NCBI GenBank assembly: GCA_949840955.1
Contig: CATKXV010000002.1
Span: 1-64,000 of the forward strand
Direction: 5' to 3'
From: an uncultured Anaeroplasmataceae bacterium
Lineage (GTDB): Bacteria; Bacillota_I; Bacilli_A; Acholeplasmatales; Anaeroplasmataceae
Length of the DNA stretch: 64,000 bases
Shown in pieces: positions 16,834-24,902 of this stretch. The number at the start of each line of letters is the position of its first letter. Position 1 is the first letter of the stretch. The notes under the pieces are model-generated. The model had not been told where the DNA came from. It made no database searches and saw nothing but the letters and a program-made list of their open reading frames with translations. A program made the position numbers and the translations under genes.

Positions 16834-17319
16834 TTATTCTCCTTTTACTTTTTTAAAAATACTTAAAATAAGACTTTCATATTTTACTTCCTCTGTGCCA
16901 CTTACACTTAAAAACTCAGGGTAAACGGTTCCCCACCAGTTCGAGCCTTTCCCTTCTCCTATAATAATATATAAAGTCATCTCTTCCGTATTTTTAACTG
17001 CACTATTATTATATGTTTTATTATATAAGGTATGATTAGCAAACTCAACTTGGACAGATTCTCCTAATTCTTTTTTTAAAATATCCTCAAAAGCATTCAT
17101 CGTAGCTTTTATATTTTTAGAATAAACATCATAGTCCTTGTCATAAGCTTCTTTGATATAGCATATTGTTATATCCTTAGCTTTTTCTTTTACCCTTAAA
17201 TCAGTTGCTTCATCACTTGAGGGAATAACTCGAACCCTTATTTCTTTTTCTTGATTCATATTTAAATAAAAAACAATAATAAAGGCAATAATTATTCCAA
17301 GCAATACTATCTTTCTCAT
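16834..17319 (-). CDS. spoIIR: Stage II sporulation protein R
   Basis: 161 residues with an N-terminal membrane/signal segment (residues 3-20), then IRVRVIPSSDEATD and the C-terminal GKGSNWWGTVYP, both hallmarks of SpoIIR. In Bacillus this forespore protein is secreted across the intermembrane space and triggers SpoIIGA processing of pro-sigma-E. It lies between tsaC and the YwlB-like gene, the same neighbourhood as in B. subtilis. A sigma-F-like promoter precedes it. Its presence suggests the host belongs to an endospore-forming lineage, although presence alone does not prove sporulation. Confidence 0.9.
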   Translation of the reverse strand: MRKIVLLGIIIAFIIVFYLNMNQEKEIRVRVIPSSDEATDLRVKEKAKDITICYIKEAYDKDYDVYSKNIKATMNAFEDILKKELGESVQVEFANHTLYNKTYNNSAVKNTEEMTLYIIIGEGKGSNWWGTVYPEFLSVSGTEEVKYESLILSIFKKVKGE

Positions 17320-17339
17320 CTAAATTCCCCCTCGTATAA

Positions 17340-17369
17340 TAGCATATCCCAAGGGGTAAGGATTTATAC
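17340..17369 (-). promoter_or_regulatory. Candidate sigma-F promoter of spoIIR
   Basis: On the minus strand GTATA (17365-17369) and GGATATGCTA (17340-17349) are 15 bp apart. These match the sigma-F pattern GYATA, about 15 bp, GGnnAnAnT, with one mismatch in the -10 element. The ATG of spoIIR is 20 bp downstream after an AGGGGG ribosome binding site. Confidence 0.5.
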
Positions 17370-17580
17370 AAAAAAACAAAAGACATCTCTATCTTTTGAT
17401 TTTTATAATTTATACTTGAATTATATGAAAAGCCATATAACAAGACAAATGGATTACATTATCATGAACGCTCACGTTATTTGATGTCATCATATATTTT
17501 GATTTTAAACATCTTATCACCATATATATTTTACACTTTTTCAAACGAAAGAAAAAGATGGAAGTCATTCCATCCTATCA

Positions 17581-18126
17581 TCATTCTATTTTTTTTAAAA
17601 TTTCCTCAAGTGTTAGCGTCCCTTCACGTAAAAGCTGAATTTCCTTTTGACATAAATCTATAACTGTTGAAGAAATATTTGAAGATATTCCTTGAGGGGG
17701 ATATATTTTTTTGACAAATTTCTCATAACTCCTTACAATTTCATCATAGTCATTTAAAGGAATACTTCCACTTTCATTTACGGATGTTGTAAGCATTGGT
17801 CCATAAGTATTTAATATATCCCTAGCAATGGATGAATCAGGAATACGAACTCCTATCGTTTTATATCCGATAACCTTAGTCACATTTTTCTTAGCAGGAA
17901 GAATAAGAGTTAAAGCTCCTGGCATAAACGAATTAATTAGTTTTCTGGCTGTATGATTCACTAAGGCAATATCTTCTATTTGGTTAAGATTTGCACATAA
18001 ACAAGCCAAAGGCTTTTCTTTACTACGATGCTTTATTTCATAAATTTTATTAATTCCTTCTATGTCAAAAATAGGACAACCAATTCCATAAACCGTATCC
18101 GTTGGAAAAATTAAAATATTAGACAT
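17581..18126 (-). CDS. tsaC: L-threonylcarbamoyladenylate synthase (TsaC/Sua5/YrdC)
   Basis: 181 residues from the ATG at 18126, which has GGTGA five bases upstream inside the end of prmC. It makes threonylcarbamoyl-AMP from threonine, bicarbonate and ATP for t6A37 in ANN-decoding tRNAs. Family motifs are FPTDTVYGIG at the start, KHRSKEKPL (the KxR/SxN substrate-binding elements), PGALTLIL, and VGVRIPD-like GVRIPDSS and TTSVNESG. It is the short TsaC type without the Sua5 C-terminal domain. It overlaps prmC by 8 bp. Confidence 0.9.
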   Translation of the reverse strand: MSNILIFPTDTVYGIGCPIFDIEGINKIYEIKHRSKEKPLACLCANLNQIEDIALVNHTARKLINSFMPGALTLILPAKKNVTKVIGYKTIGVRIPDSSIARDILNTYGPMLTTSVNESGSIPLNDYDEIVRSYEKFVKKIYPPQGISSNISSTVIDLCQKEIQLLREGTLTLEEILKKIE

Positions 18127-18973
18127 TCCACTCACCGACATAGATAAATGTCATTCGATCCTTTCCTTCTAAATCTTTTAATACCTCTACTTTAGAATTA
18201 GGAAAATATTCTTTAGCTAAGGCTATCATTGCATCCTTTTTATCATAGCCATGTTCAAAGCAAATGATGGCTTTATTCTTTAACACCTTGCCAACGTCCT
18301 TTAAAATTATACGATAAAACTTCAGTCCATCCTCTCCACCAAACAATGCAAGATTCGGTTCATTATCCTTAACCAAAGCCATAACATCTTCTGTCTCAGG
18401 GATGTATGGTGGATTAGAAACAAAGATATCAAATTTACGATTTAAGACAGGTTCTAGCATATCTCCTTCTAAAAATTCAATGGACGCACCTAAGCTTTTA
18501 CAATTTTCTTTAGCAATCGCTAAAGCTGCACTTGAAATATCTGTAGCAACCACATTCATATTCTTTTCTTCTAGCGCTAAAGTAATCCCAATGCACCCAG
18601 AGCCTGTTGCAAGATCACATACATCTACTTTTTGTCCTTTAAAATGAGCATCATATCGATATAATACCTGTTCCACCAATTCTTCTGTTTCATATCTAGG
18701 AATTAACACATCTGGAGTCACCTTAAAATCATAGCCATAAAAACAGCTTTTACCTGTCAAATATTGAATCGGCTCATTATGATATAAATATTTATTAAAT
18801 AAATTGTAGAAGGTATCATATATATCCTTAGGGACCTCATTATAAAGATGTAAATAGAGCTCTGTTGAGCTTTGATGGGTGACATATTCTAATAGCAATA
18901 TCACTGCACTTTCTTCTTTTTCACATTTAGCAGCAAGTGCCTCTGCCTCTTGTATCAATTTTAAATATTTCAT
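18119..18973 (-). CDS. prmC: Peptide chain release factor N5-glutamine methyltransferase
   Basis: 284 residues. The start at 18973 is supported by GGAG and by an ATGA overlap with the Nudix stop. PrmC methylates the glutamine of the GGQ motif of release factors using SAM. The N-terminal helical domain ends in NEPIQYLTGKSCFYG, followed by motif I CDLATGSGCIGI (near residue 117) and the catalytic NPPY in FVSNPPYIPE (near residue 188). Unlike in Bacillus, prfA is not adjacent here but lies 30 kb away at 48518-49594. Confidence 0.93.
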   Translation of the reverse strand: MKYLKLIQEAEALAAKCEKEESAVILLLEYVTHQSSTELYLHLYNEVPKDIYDTFYNLFNKYLYHNEPIQYLTGKSCFYGYDFKVTPDVLIPRYETEELVEQVLYRYDAHFKGQKVDVCDLATGSGCIGITLALEEKNMNVVATDISSAALAIAKENCKSLGASIEFLEGDMLEPVLNRKFDIFVSNPPYIPETEDVMALVKDNEPNLALFGGEDGLKFYRIILKDVGKVLKNKAIICFEHGYDKKDAMIALAKEYFPNSKVEVLKDLEGKDRMTFIYVGEWNV

Positions 18974-19419
18974 AGAAAACTCCAATCTATTAGTTGATCA
19001 TGAAGATAAACTAATTTCATTTCAAAATAAGGCTCATCCTTTATGAGCTTTTTTAAAAACAGATAATCTCCTTGCCAAAGATTTAATTCTAAAATCTTAG
19101 TCTTATCTACCCACTCTAATATGCCCTCATCACATTCAATTAAATCGCCCATAAATTCATCGCAGGTATATAAATAAGAAACCTCATAGATATCATCAAT
19201 ATAAAAATGTAATTTGCCACGAAGCTTATAGTTTAATAAAGTTAGTCCTGTCTCCTCTTTAGCTTCTCTTAGTAAGCATTGATTGGGATCCTCTCCTTCT
19301 TCTATATGTCCACCAATACCAAGCCATTTTCCTTTATTTAGATCTGTCTTCTTTTTATTTCTATATAACATAAGATATTTATTATCTTTTTCAATATAGC
19401 ATAAAGTCGTATATTCCAT
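18970..19419 (-). CDS. Nudix hydrolase (MutT/8-oxo-dGTP-type)
   Basis: 149 residues from the ATG at 19419; an upstream in-frame ATG at 19449 would lie almost on the transcription start. The complete Nudix box G-x5-E-x7-REUxEExGU is present, beginning GGHIEEGED and continuing REAKEETGL, with FEMKLVYLHDQ near the end. Proteins of this type remove oxidised or damaged nucleotides; the exact substrate is unknown. First gene of the Nudix-prmC-tsaC operon. Confidence 0.85.
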   Translation of the reverse strand: MEYTTLCYIEKDNKYLMLYRNKKKTDLNKGKWLGIGGHIEEGEDPNQCLLREAKEETGLTLLNYKLRGKLHFYIDDIYEVSYLYTCDEFMGDLIECDEGILEWVDKTKILELNLWQGDYLFLKKLIKDEPYFEMKLVYLHDQLIDWSFL

Positions 19420-19454
19420 CAAATCACCATTTTCTCTTAAAATTCTCATATAGA

Positions 19455-19463
19455 ATTATATCA
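19455..19463 (-). promoter_or_regulatory. Extended -10 promoter of the Nudix-prmC-tsaC operon
   Basis: TGATATAAT on the minus strand is an extended -10 element lying about 36 bp before the chosen ATG. No good -35 box is visible, which is common for extended -10 promoters. Confidence 0.5.
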
Positions 19464-19783
19464 TAATTTTAAATTCGCACACTACATTTTCATAAATTTG
19501 TCGGAAATAAATTCAAAAAAATAAATTTACTATGAATAATTTTATGAAAAAAAATTATTGATAAGCCTCCTCATATGACTTCTGAGCAAAATAAAAAGGT
19601 ATTAACTCAGATAAAACTTATCTAAATATAATACCAATTTCGTTATTCATAGTATTATTGCATTAACATTCTTTGTGTTGGTATGAATTACATTATTATA
19701 GATACACAAGATTTCACTACTTTGAACAAATTAGTTCTAGCTAGTGTTATATTTATATTATGTATGTGAAACACCACCAATTT
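19464..19783. other. Intergenic gap with one hairpin
   Basis: About 320 AT-rich bases without a supported gene. The notable element is the hairpin at 19591-19635, annotated separately. I saw no tRNA, repeat or small ORF with a ribosome binding site. Confidence 0.5.
19591..19635 (-). terminator. Two-part hairpin terminator downstream of the DUF4143 gene
   Basis: Outer arms GGTATTA/TAATACC and inner arms AGATAA/TTATCT nest around a short loop. On the minus strand the hairpin is followed by TTTTTATTTT, fitting an intrinsic terminator about 150 bp after the ATPase gene stop. Confidence 0.6.
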
Positions 19784-21055
19784 TTAATCTTTTAATAAAT
19801 TAATCGGAATAACATATATCCCATCTGCCCTCTTATAAGCTCTACCACTTGCAGTTAAAATCATCTTAAATGATGGTTTCTTGTAATTCGGATCTAAATT
19901 ATTTTCTAACTTATTCAAGTTATTAACGGCATCTGTAATTCCAGCCTCACTACCTAGTTTAATCTCAACTGCTGCCCATCTTCCATCATCTAGATGAATA
20001 ACAGCATCACATTCAAGTCCATTACTATCCCTGTAATGACGAACTACACCATCTAAAGTATCTGCATAAATGCGCAAATCACGTATAGCAAAATCTTCAA
20101 AAAATAAACCGAAAGTCTTTGCATCATTCATTAAATCCTTTTGAGATATTCCTAATGCTAGACATGCTAAAGATGTATCAACAAAATGCCTCGTCGGAGT
20201 TGTCCTTATTGCAATCTTACTTCTTAAATTTGGTGTCCATGCTTCCATATCTTCAATAATGAATAATTCTTCCATAATTTCCAAATAGGAATCGAATGTT
20301 TTAATATCCATCGTTCTACTATTTGAAGATACAACATCAGCTAATATTGTTTGATAGGGTGCCTCTGTAGAAATATTTCTAGCATAACTTTTCATAATCA
20401 TTTTTAAAACAGACGGTTTTTTATTTTTATATTTTTTATTTTCGCTATTTTTAAAATTAAATAAACCATCAAAATAATTTTTGGTTACATCTAAAGATAC
20501 TTCCTCATCTTTCTGAATGGATAATGGCCATCCACCTCTACAAATATAAAAGGCTGTTTTAGATAATCGATAATCATCATTCATATCAAATACTTGATAA
20601 TTAGCATTATCAAATAGTTCTCTTAATGAAACTACCCCTTTGGAATCACCCGATTCATAAAGAGACATTGTTCTCATAATTACTGGGGTTATGCGCCCTG
20701 ATCCAGAATGATGAATTTTAGTATAATCTGGGGGTGTGGCACTGCCAGTTAAAATGAATTCTCCAAATTTACCATCCTCATCTATTTGTTTACGAATATA
20801 ATTCCATAACTCAGGAACATTTTGCCATTCATCTATAAGTCTTGGATATTCTCCTATTAATGCGTTTTGGGGATCAGCAGATACAATTCCTATAATTTCA
20901 TCATCAATAAGTTGAATCATACTTTTATGAAATAATTTACATGTCGTTGTTTTTCCGCAGAATTTCGGTCCAGTCACTAAAATTGCACCAGATGATTTAA
21001 ATTTTTTCTCAATTTTTTGTTCTATATAACGCGTATAATATTTTTTCATTGACAT
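19784..21055 (-). CDS. AAA_14/DUF4143 ATP-binding protein
   Basis: 423 residues. The N-terminal ATPase domain has Walker A VTGPKFCGKTTT (near residue 31) and Walker B-like RLIDEWQNVPELW, then FILTGSATPP as sensor 1. The C-terminal DUF4143 domain has the nuclease-like core LECDAVIHLDDGRWAAVEIKLG, a D-ExK-type arrangement. Proteins of this family are common, often in many copies, in anaerobic Bacillota and Bacteroidota; their role is unsettled, with defence or toxin-like roles suggested. The gene is monocistronic, with three 23-bp repeats directly upstream of its promoter. Confidence 0.85.
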   Translation of the reverse strand: MSMKKYYTRYIEQKIEKKFKSSGAILVTGPKFCGKTTTCKLFHKSMIQLIDDEIIGIVSADPQNALIGEYPRLIDEWQNVPELWNYIRKQIDEDGKFGEFILTGSATPPDYTKIHHSGSGRITPVIMRTMSLYESGDSKGVVSLRELFDNANYQVFDMNDDYRLSKTAFYICRGGWPLSIQKDEEVSLDVTKNYFDGLFNFKNSENKKYKNKKPSVLKMIMKSYARNISTEAPYQTILADVVSSNSRTMDIKTFDSYLEIMEELFIIEDMEAWTPNLRSKIAIRTTPTRHFVDTSLACLALGISQKDLMNDAKTFGLFFEDFAIRDLRIYADTLDGVVRHYRDSNGLECDAVIHLDDGRWAAVEIKLGSEAGITDAVNNLNKLENNLDPNYKKPSFKMILTASGRAYKRADGIYVIPINLLKD

Positions 21056-21069
21056 TCAGCTCCGTATAT

Positions 21070-21098
21070 ATAATACCATATAAAATACAGCAAATCAA
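21070..21098 (-). promoter_or_regulatory. Promoter of the DUF4143 gene
   Basis: -35 TTGATT (21093-21098) and -10 TATTAT (21070-21075) are 17 bp apart on the minus strand. The three tandem repeats end only a few bases upstream of the -35 box, the usual place for activator sites. Confidence 0.55.
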
Positions 21099-21102
21099 TA
21101 AA

Positions 21103-21165
21103 ATTCCCAAGATTGTGGAGAAAAAATTCCCAAGATTGTGGAGAAAAAATTCCCAAGATTGTGAG
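21103..21165. repeat. Three tandem 23-bp repeats upstream of the DUF4143 promoter
   Basis: ATTCCCAAGATTGTGGAG occurs at 21103 and 21126 and with one deleted base at 21149, at an exact 23-bp period with A-rich linkers. The period is close to two helical turns, so bound protein copies would align on one DNA face. There are only three copies, with no spacer diversity, so this is not a CRISPR array. Confidence 0.85.
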
Positions 21166-21203
21166 ATTCCATTGCAAATATAATGTCGATATTAAAAGAT
21201 GAT

Positions 21204-22448
21204 TTATTTACAATACTTTAAAAGTATATCTCCAAAACGATCTCCAATAGTGGAGGATAGTTTTTCTGAAGAACCTTCAACAACCTCATCTCCTGATGGT
21301 AAAACTCTATTTACTAATCTTTCCCTTCCAACAATACGATTAACAATATTTCTATCTCTTTTATCCTTTATATAAGTATTTTCATCAAACAAAAAATCAA
21401 ATGAAACCATAGGCATTATGTTCAATTCTTCCTCTGTTATACCCAATATATTTAATAAATCAGCAAATCGGATTATTTGAATCCTTGATCCATTTTGATT
21501 TGCTTCCAAAACACGAGTAAATCTTTCATCTTCTTTTAATTTTCCATCCTCATCAAAATAATCATAGGAGATAAAGGTATTTATTAAAGATGTTTTATTT
21601 GTTACAGTTCCTCCTTCGTTAACTATTATTTGAATCAAATTAAGTATTTGACAATAATGATGATTTTCATAATTTAGGCTCACAGATATAATTTTATCTT
21701 TTAGTTTATTACCAACTATTCCTTGAGGATTCACATTTTCTAAAAATTGAGAATACTTTTTCTTGTTTAAATGACTCTTTTCTAAATCATTGGTCCCATC
21801 TCCGCTAAGAGTTTCCATAAATTCTTTTTTTCTTTGAGCCCAATTTTCTTCTATAGAACGAATGAGAAAATTCTCTGTCCTATCTTTAGCACTAGGACAT
21901 AGCTCTATTAACTCTTCTAAAGACATTTCTAACTTTTCAAGCATTGCTTTCATTTCTAGCATTGTATTAAAAGCATCTGCAAAAGCATCATGCTGTAAAG
22001 CTTCTCCTTCAATTTCTAATTCTTTTAAAATATCTGCAACACCGATGCTTTTTGAAGTGTTTTTATATTCCTTATAGAATTCTTTCACATCATAGAAATC
22101 AAAATCTATACTTTTTAAACCATATCTCTTACACTCATCGTTTAAAGCACTAGCGTCTGAATCTAATGTATGCCCTATAACATAGTCACACGATAAAATC
22201 AATTTTTTTATTTCATCATAATAAAATGAAAATATTGAATTTTTCTCATATTCTGAAATTCTACGTGTTAAAATCTTTCGTACTACTCTATAGTCCCATT
22301 CTGATTTAGAAATATTTGGATTTATAATAAGATTATTTTTTGATATCACTTCAAATTTTTCATTTGTAATTACATAACCAAATTCACATATTTTAGATAC
22401 ACCACCTTTTGACGTGGCATACTCTAAATCAAAAAATAAGTATCTCAT
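21204..22448 (-). CDS. DEDDh 3'-5' exonuclease with C-terminal BRCT-like domain
   Basis: 414 residues. The RNase T/PolC-type exonuclease domain (residues 1-175) keeps all catalytic positions: FDLEYA (DxE), GHTLDSDASAL (D) and HDAFADAFNT (HxAxxD). A BRCT-like domain fits residues about 245-345: a strand KIISVSLNY, NEGGTVTNKTSLINTFIS and the helix/strand RFTRVLEAN...SRIQIIRFADLL. Such pairing resembles epsilon-type proofreading exonucleases found in repair contexts. It is the last gene of island 2, 77 bp after the radical SAM gene, with GAGGT as ribosome binding site. It could trim nucleic acid handled by the helicase. Confidence 0.8.
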   Translation of the reverse strand: MRYLFFDLEYATSKGGVSKICEFGYVITNEKFEVISKNNLIINPNISKSEWDYRVVRKILTRRISEYEKNSIFSFYYDEIKKLILSCDYVIGHTLDSDASALNDECKRYGLKSIDFDFYDVKEFYKEYKNTSKSIGVADILKELEIEGEALQHDAFADAFNTMLEMKAMLEKLEMSLEELIELCPSAKDRTENFLIRSIEENWAQRKKEFMETLSGDGTNDLEKSHLNKKKYSQFLENVNPQGIVGNKLKDKIISVSLNYENHHYCQILNLIQIIVNEGGTVTNKTSLINTFISYDYFDEDGKLKEDERFTRVLEANQNGSRIQIIRFADLLNILGITEEELNIMPMVSFDFLFDENTYIKDKRDRNIVNRIVGRERLVNRVLPSGDEVVEGSSEKLSSTIGDRFGDILLKYCK

Positions 22449-22525
22449 AATGATTATACCTCATATATAATATTTTATTTAAAATCTATATTGGAATATT
22501 TAGAGCAATAAAAAAATGTATGCAC

Positions 22526-23071
22526 CTAAAGTACAGCATCACCATTAGCAAAAATATAATCACTAACATTGATTTCAACTGTTTTTGATTCGTTATTAAA
22601 AAACCAGTCTTCACAGTTTGGATATCTATCACTTAAAACAATAATCCTTTGGTTTATTGACCCTAGAATTTTCCTTTTATTTTCTCTTTTACTGTCAATA
22701 TATTTTCCATCAAGCACTACATCACAACCAGCAAGAATGTCAGATACATCTTCATACTTTTTCCCAGTAAAAGAAATAACACCTAGACCAAGTTTATGGA
22801 TGGCAGCGGTTAGTAAAGGAAGGTTTTGTTGAAGAGTTGGCTCTCCACCAGAATATGTTACTCCTTCTATGTTGTAATTTAATTGTGAAACTTTAATGAT
22901 TTTTATTAAATCTTCTAAACTAAGAATATTTCTAGGTTTTAATGGCTGATAATCAGGATTACAGCATCCTTTACAACGTATTGTACAACCTTGGAACCAA
23001 ATTGTTAATCTTTTATTTGGCCCTTCGGTTTCTGTACAGCAATTAATACTAGCTACATTAAATTTAATCAT
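22526..23071 (-). CDS. NrdG-like radical SAM enzyme without an NrdD partner
   Basis: 181 residues from the ATG at 23071, which overlaps the stop of the ClpB-like gene (translational coupling). The 4Fe-4S site is FQGCTIRCKGCCN (CxxxCxxC), preceded by TEGPNKRLTIW as in NrdG activases, and the SAM-binding TYSGGEPTLQ follows near residue 72. NrdG proteins make the glycyl radical of anaerobic ribonucleotide reductase, but no nrdD is near and the gene is locked inside an AAA+/helicase operon. It may generate a radical on, or modify, another island protein or a nucleotide; this is inference. A QueE-like role is less likely given the NrdG-type N terminus. Confidence 0.82.
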   Translation of the reverse strand: MIKFNVASINCCTETEGPNKRLTIWFQGCTIRCKGCCNPDYQPLKPRNILSLEDLIKIIKVSQLNYNIEGVTYSGGEPTLQQNLPLLTAAIHKLGLGVISFTGKKYEDVSDILAGCDVVLDGKYIDSKRENKRKILGSINQRIIVLSDRYPNCEDWFFNNESKTVEINVSDYIFANGDAVL

Positions 23072-24896
23072 TTTCAAAACTAAAGTCCAGCCCATCTTTA
23101 GTTGTCTTAACAAGGATTTTTGCCCCCTTAAATGAACTTAAATCTTGTTTGTTTTTAAACATAAATATTGCAAGATCATCTAATAGCTTATCATTAATTG
23201 CATTTAAAATATCACGGCCACCTTTACTGCTATCTGCGCCACCTAGAATATAATTGATAAATTTTAATTTATCTTCAAATTCTAGATCAATACGATATTT
23301 TTCAAGGATTCCTTTTTGAATAGGAATAAGTTTAGATTCAGCAATCTTGATACTAAATTCTTTGTCTTTAATGAAATTAAATGGAACAATGTTGCTATAG
23401 CCAATTCGGCCAAGAATTTCAGGTCGTTTAATTTCATTATCGAAATAGTTCTTAACAACCTTAATAAACTCTTCAGCTACGTCCTCATTTGAACCACTTG
23501 AAGATACTTCTGAGGCACCTAAGTTTGAAGTGAAAATAATTATACTTTCACTAAAATAAACTGTTTCTCCCTTGGAATCTGTTAATCTACCATCTTCTAA
23601 AATTTGTAAAAATATATCCAATATTCTCGGGTTAGGCTTTGCAGCTTTTTCTATTTCATCAAATAGGATAATACTAAATGGTTTTTCTCTTACCGCATTA
23701 GTTAATTGTCCACCTTCTTCATATCCTACATATCCTGGTGGAGCACCAATAAGTTTTTGGTCACTATTTTCTTGTGCGTATTCTGACATATCAAATCTAA
23801 TGCATGCTTGTTCATCACCAAATAAGAACTTAGCCAACGCTTTAGATAATTCAGTTTTACCAACACCAGTAGGGCCAACAAAAAATAATACGCCTTTAGG
23901 TGCAGATCTACTAGAAGATTTATGGATTCCCGTCAATCCCATATATGCCTTAACAACAACCTTCTCTATCTTCTCAATGGCTTCATCTTGGCCTACAACT
24001 CTTTCACGAAGAATCTTTTTAATATTCTTTACTGCATTGTAATCTAGTTTTTCCCAAGGATTGTCCTTTTCACCATATCTGAACAATAAATATAGTTGTT
24101 CAAAAGGCATCTTACCTTCTTTCCTAGACAATCGTGCCATTTGCACTATTTCACGATTTGAGAAGTCATCCAACATATCAACAAATTCATTCTTCTTATC
24201 ACATGTTAACAAAGTCTCCCCTGGTTTAAGCTTCACTTCAAAACCACTTTCAATTTTTTCTAACATTTTTTCTCTTTCTTCTCTATCAGGTTTTGATAAA
24301 GAAACACATGCCACTTCTGGATTTCCCTGATAGAAAGAAATTGGGAACATTGCAACTTTACTTGTGATAAGAATGATTGTGCTTTCATTCACTTCGGAAT
24401 TTAGATAATCAACCTTCCTATCTTTAATTGCTTTTCCTAATATTGTAAGAAGTTCTCTTTCATCTGGTGGTAGTTGTCCTCCTGCTGAGAATAAATAATC
24501 TGCCCAATTTAGGACAAAGGCGATTTTTCTATTAGGTCTCTTAAGATTTTTAAAAATAATATTAAAAATATCTGCCGGGGTTTTATATAACCCACTTCCT
24601 GTTTTTTCTTCTTTTTTCTTATCTTCATCATCATCAAATGAATATTCATCGCCTTCAACTTCAATTTCTTCAATGGTATGTAACCTCGAAATATCTCCAT
24701 CAATTCCATCAACTCTGTCCCAGTAAAGAACATCATCATATTTCATTGATCTAAGCATATCCATAAGGTATTGTTTTAAATCGACAATTTGCCTTTTTTC
24801 GTTTAAGTACACATCACCTACATTACCATCTATAATTAAACATTTTTTGATACCTATTTCCCTTTTGAGTCTATTAAATGTTGTACTTAATGCCAT
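23064..24896 (-). CDS. ClpB/HSP104-like AAA+ ATPase with degenerate first module
   Basis: 610 residues. The C-terminal half is a Clp-type AAA+ module: VVGQDEAIEKI, Walker A GPTGVGKTE (near residue 337), the pore-loop region GAPPGYVGYEEGGQLT, Walker B ILFDEIEKA (near residue 409), sensor 1 IFTSNLG and sensor 2 SKGGRDI. The N-terminal half (1-290) looks like a first AAA module that lost Walker A, with an acidic insert around residues 75-100. The second half resembles Clp D2. No tripeptide for ClpP docking was evident, so it is more likely a remodeller than a protease subunit. It starts 6 bp after the coiled-coil gene with a GGGGTG ribosome binding site. Confidence 0.85.
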   Translation of the reverse strand: MALSTTFNRLKREIGIKKCLIIDGNVGDVYLNEKRQIVDLKQYLMDMLRSMKYDDVLYWDRVDGIDGDISRLHTIEEIEVEGDEYSFDDDEDKKKEEKTGSGLYKTPADIFNIIFKNLKRPNRKIAFVLNWADYLFSAGGQLPPDERELLTILGKAIKDRKVDYLNSEVNESTIILITSKVAMFPISFYQGNPEVACVSLSKPDREEREKMLEKIESGFEVKLKPGETLLTCDKKNEFVDMLDDFSNREIVQMARLSRKEGKMPFEQLYLLFRYGEKDNPWEKLDYNAVKNIKKILRERVVGQDEAIEKIEKVVVKAYMGLTGIHKSSSRSAPKGVLFFVGPTGVGKTELSKALAKFLFGDEQACIRFDMSEYAQENSDQKLIGAPPGYVGYEEGGQLTNAVREKPFSIILFDEIEKAAKPNPRILDIFLQILEDGRLTDSKGETVYFSESIIIFTSNLGASEVSSSGSNEDVAEEFIKVVKNYFDNEIKRPEILGRIGYSNIVPFNFIKDKEFSIKIAESKLIPIQKGILEKYRIDLEFEDKLKFINYILGGADSSKGGRDILNAINDKLLDDLAIFMFKNKQDLSSFKGAKILVKTTKDGLDFSFEND

Positions 24897-24902
24897 AATT
24901 TA

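Noticed and set aside
21103-21165. Possible short CRISPR array
   Set aside because: Three units with only five or six A-rich bases between them and no variable spacers; no cas genes nearby.
23064-24896. Housekeeping ClpB or ClpC
   Set aside because: The first AAA module has no Walker A, the length is 610 rather than about 810-870, and the gene is overlapped by operon partners, so it is an operon-specific homologue.
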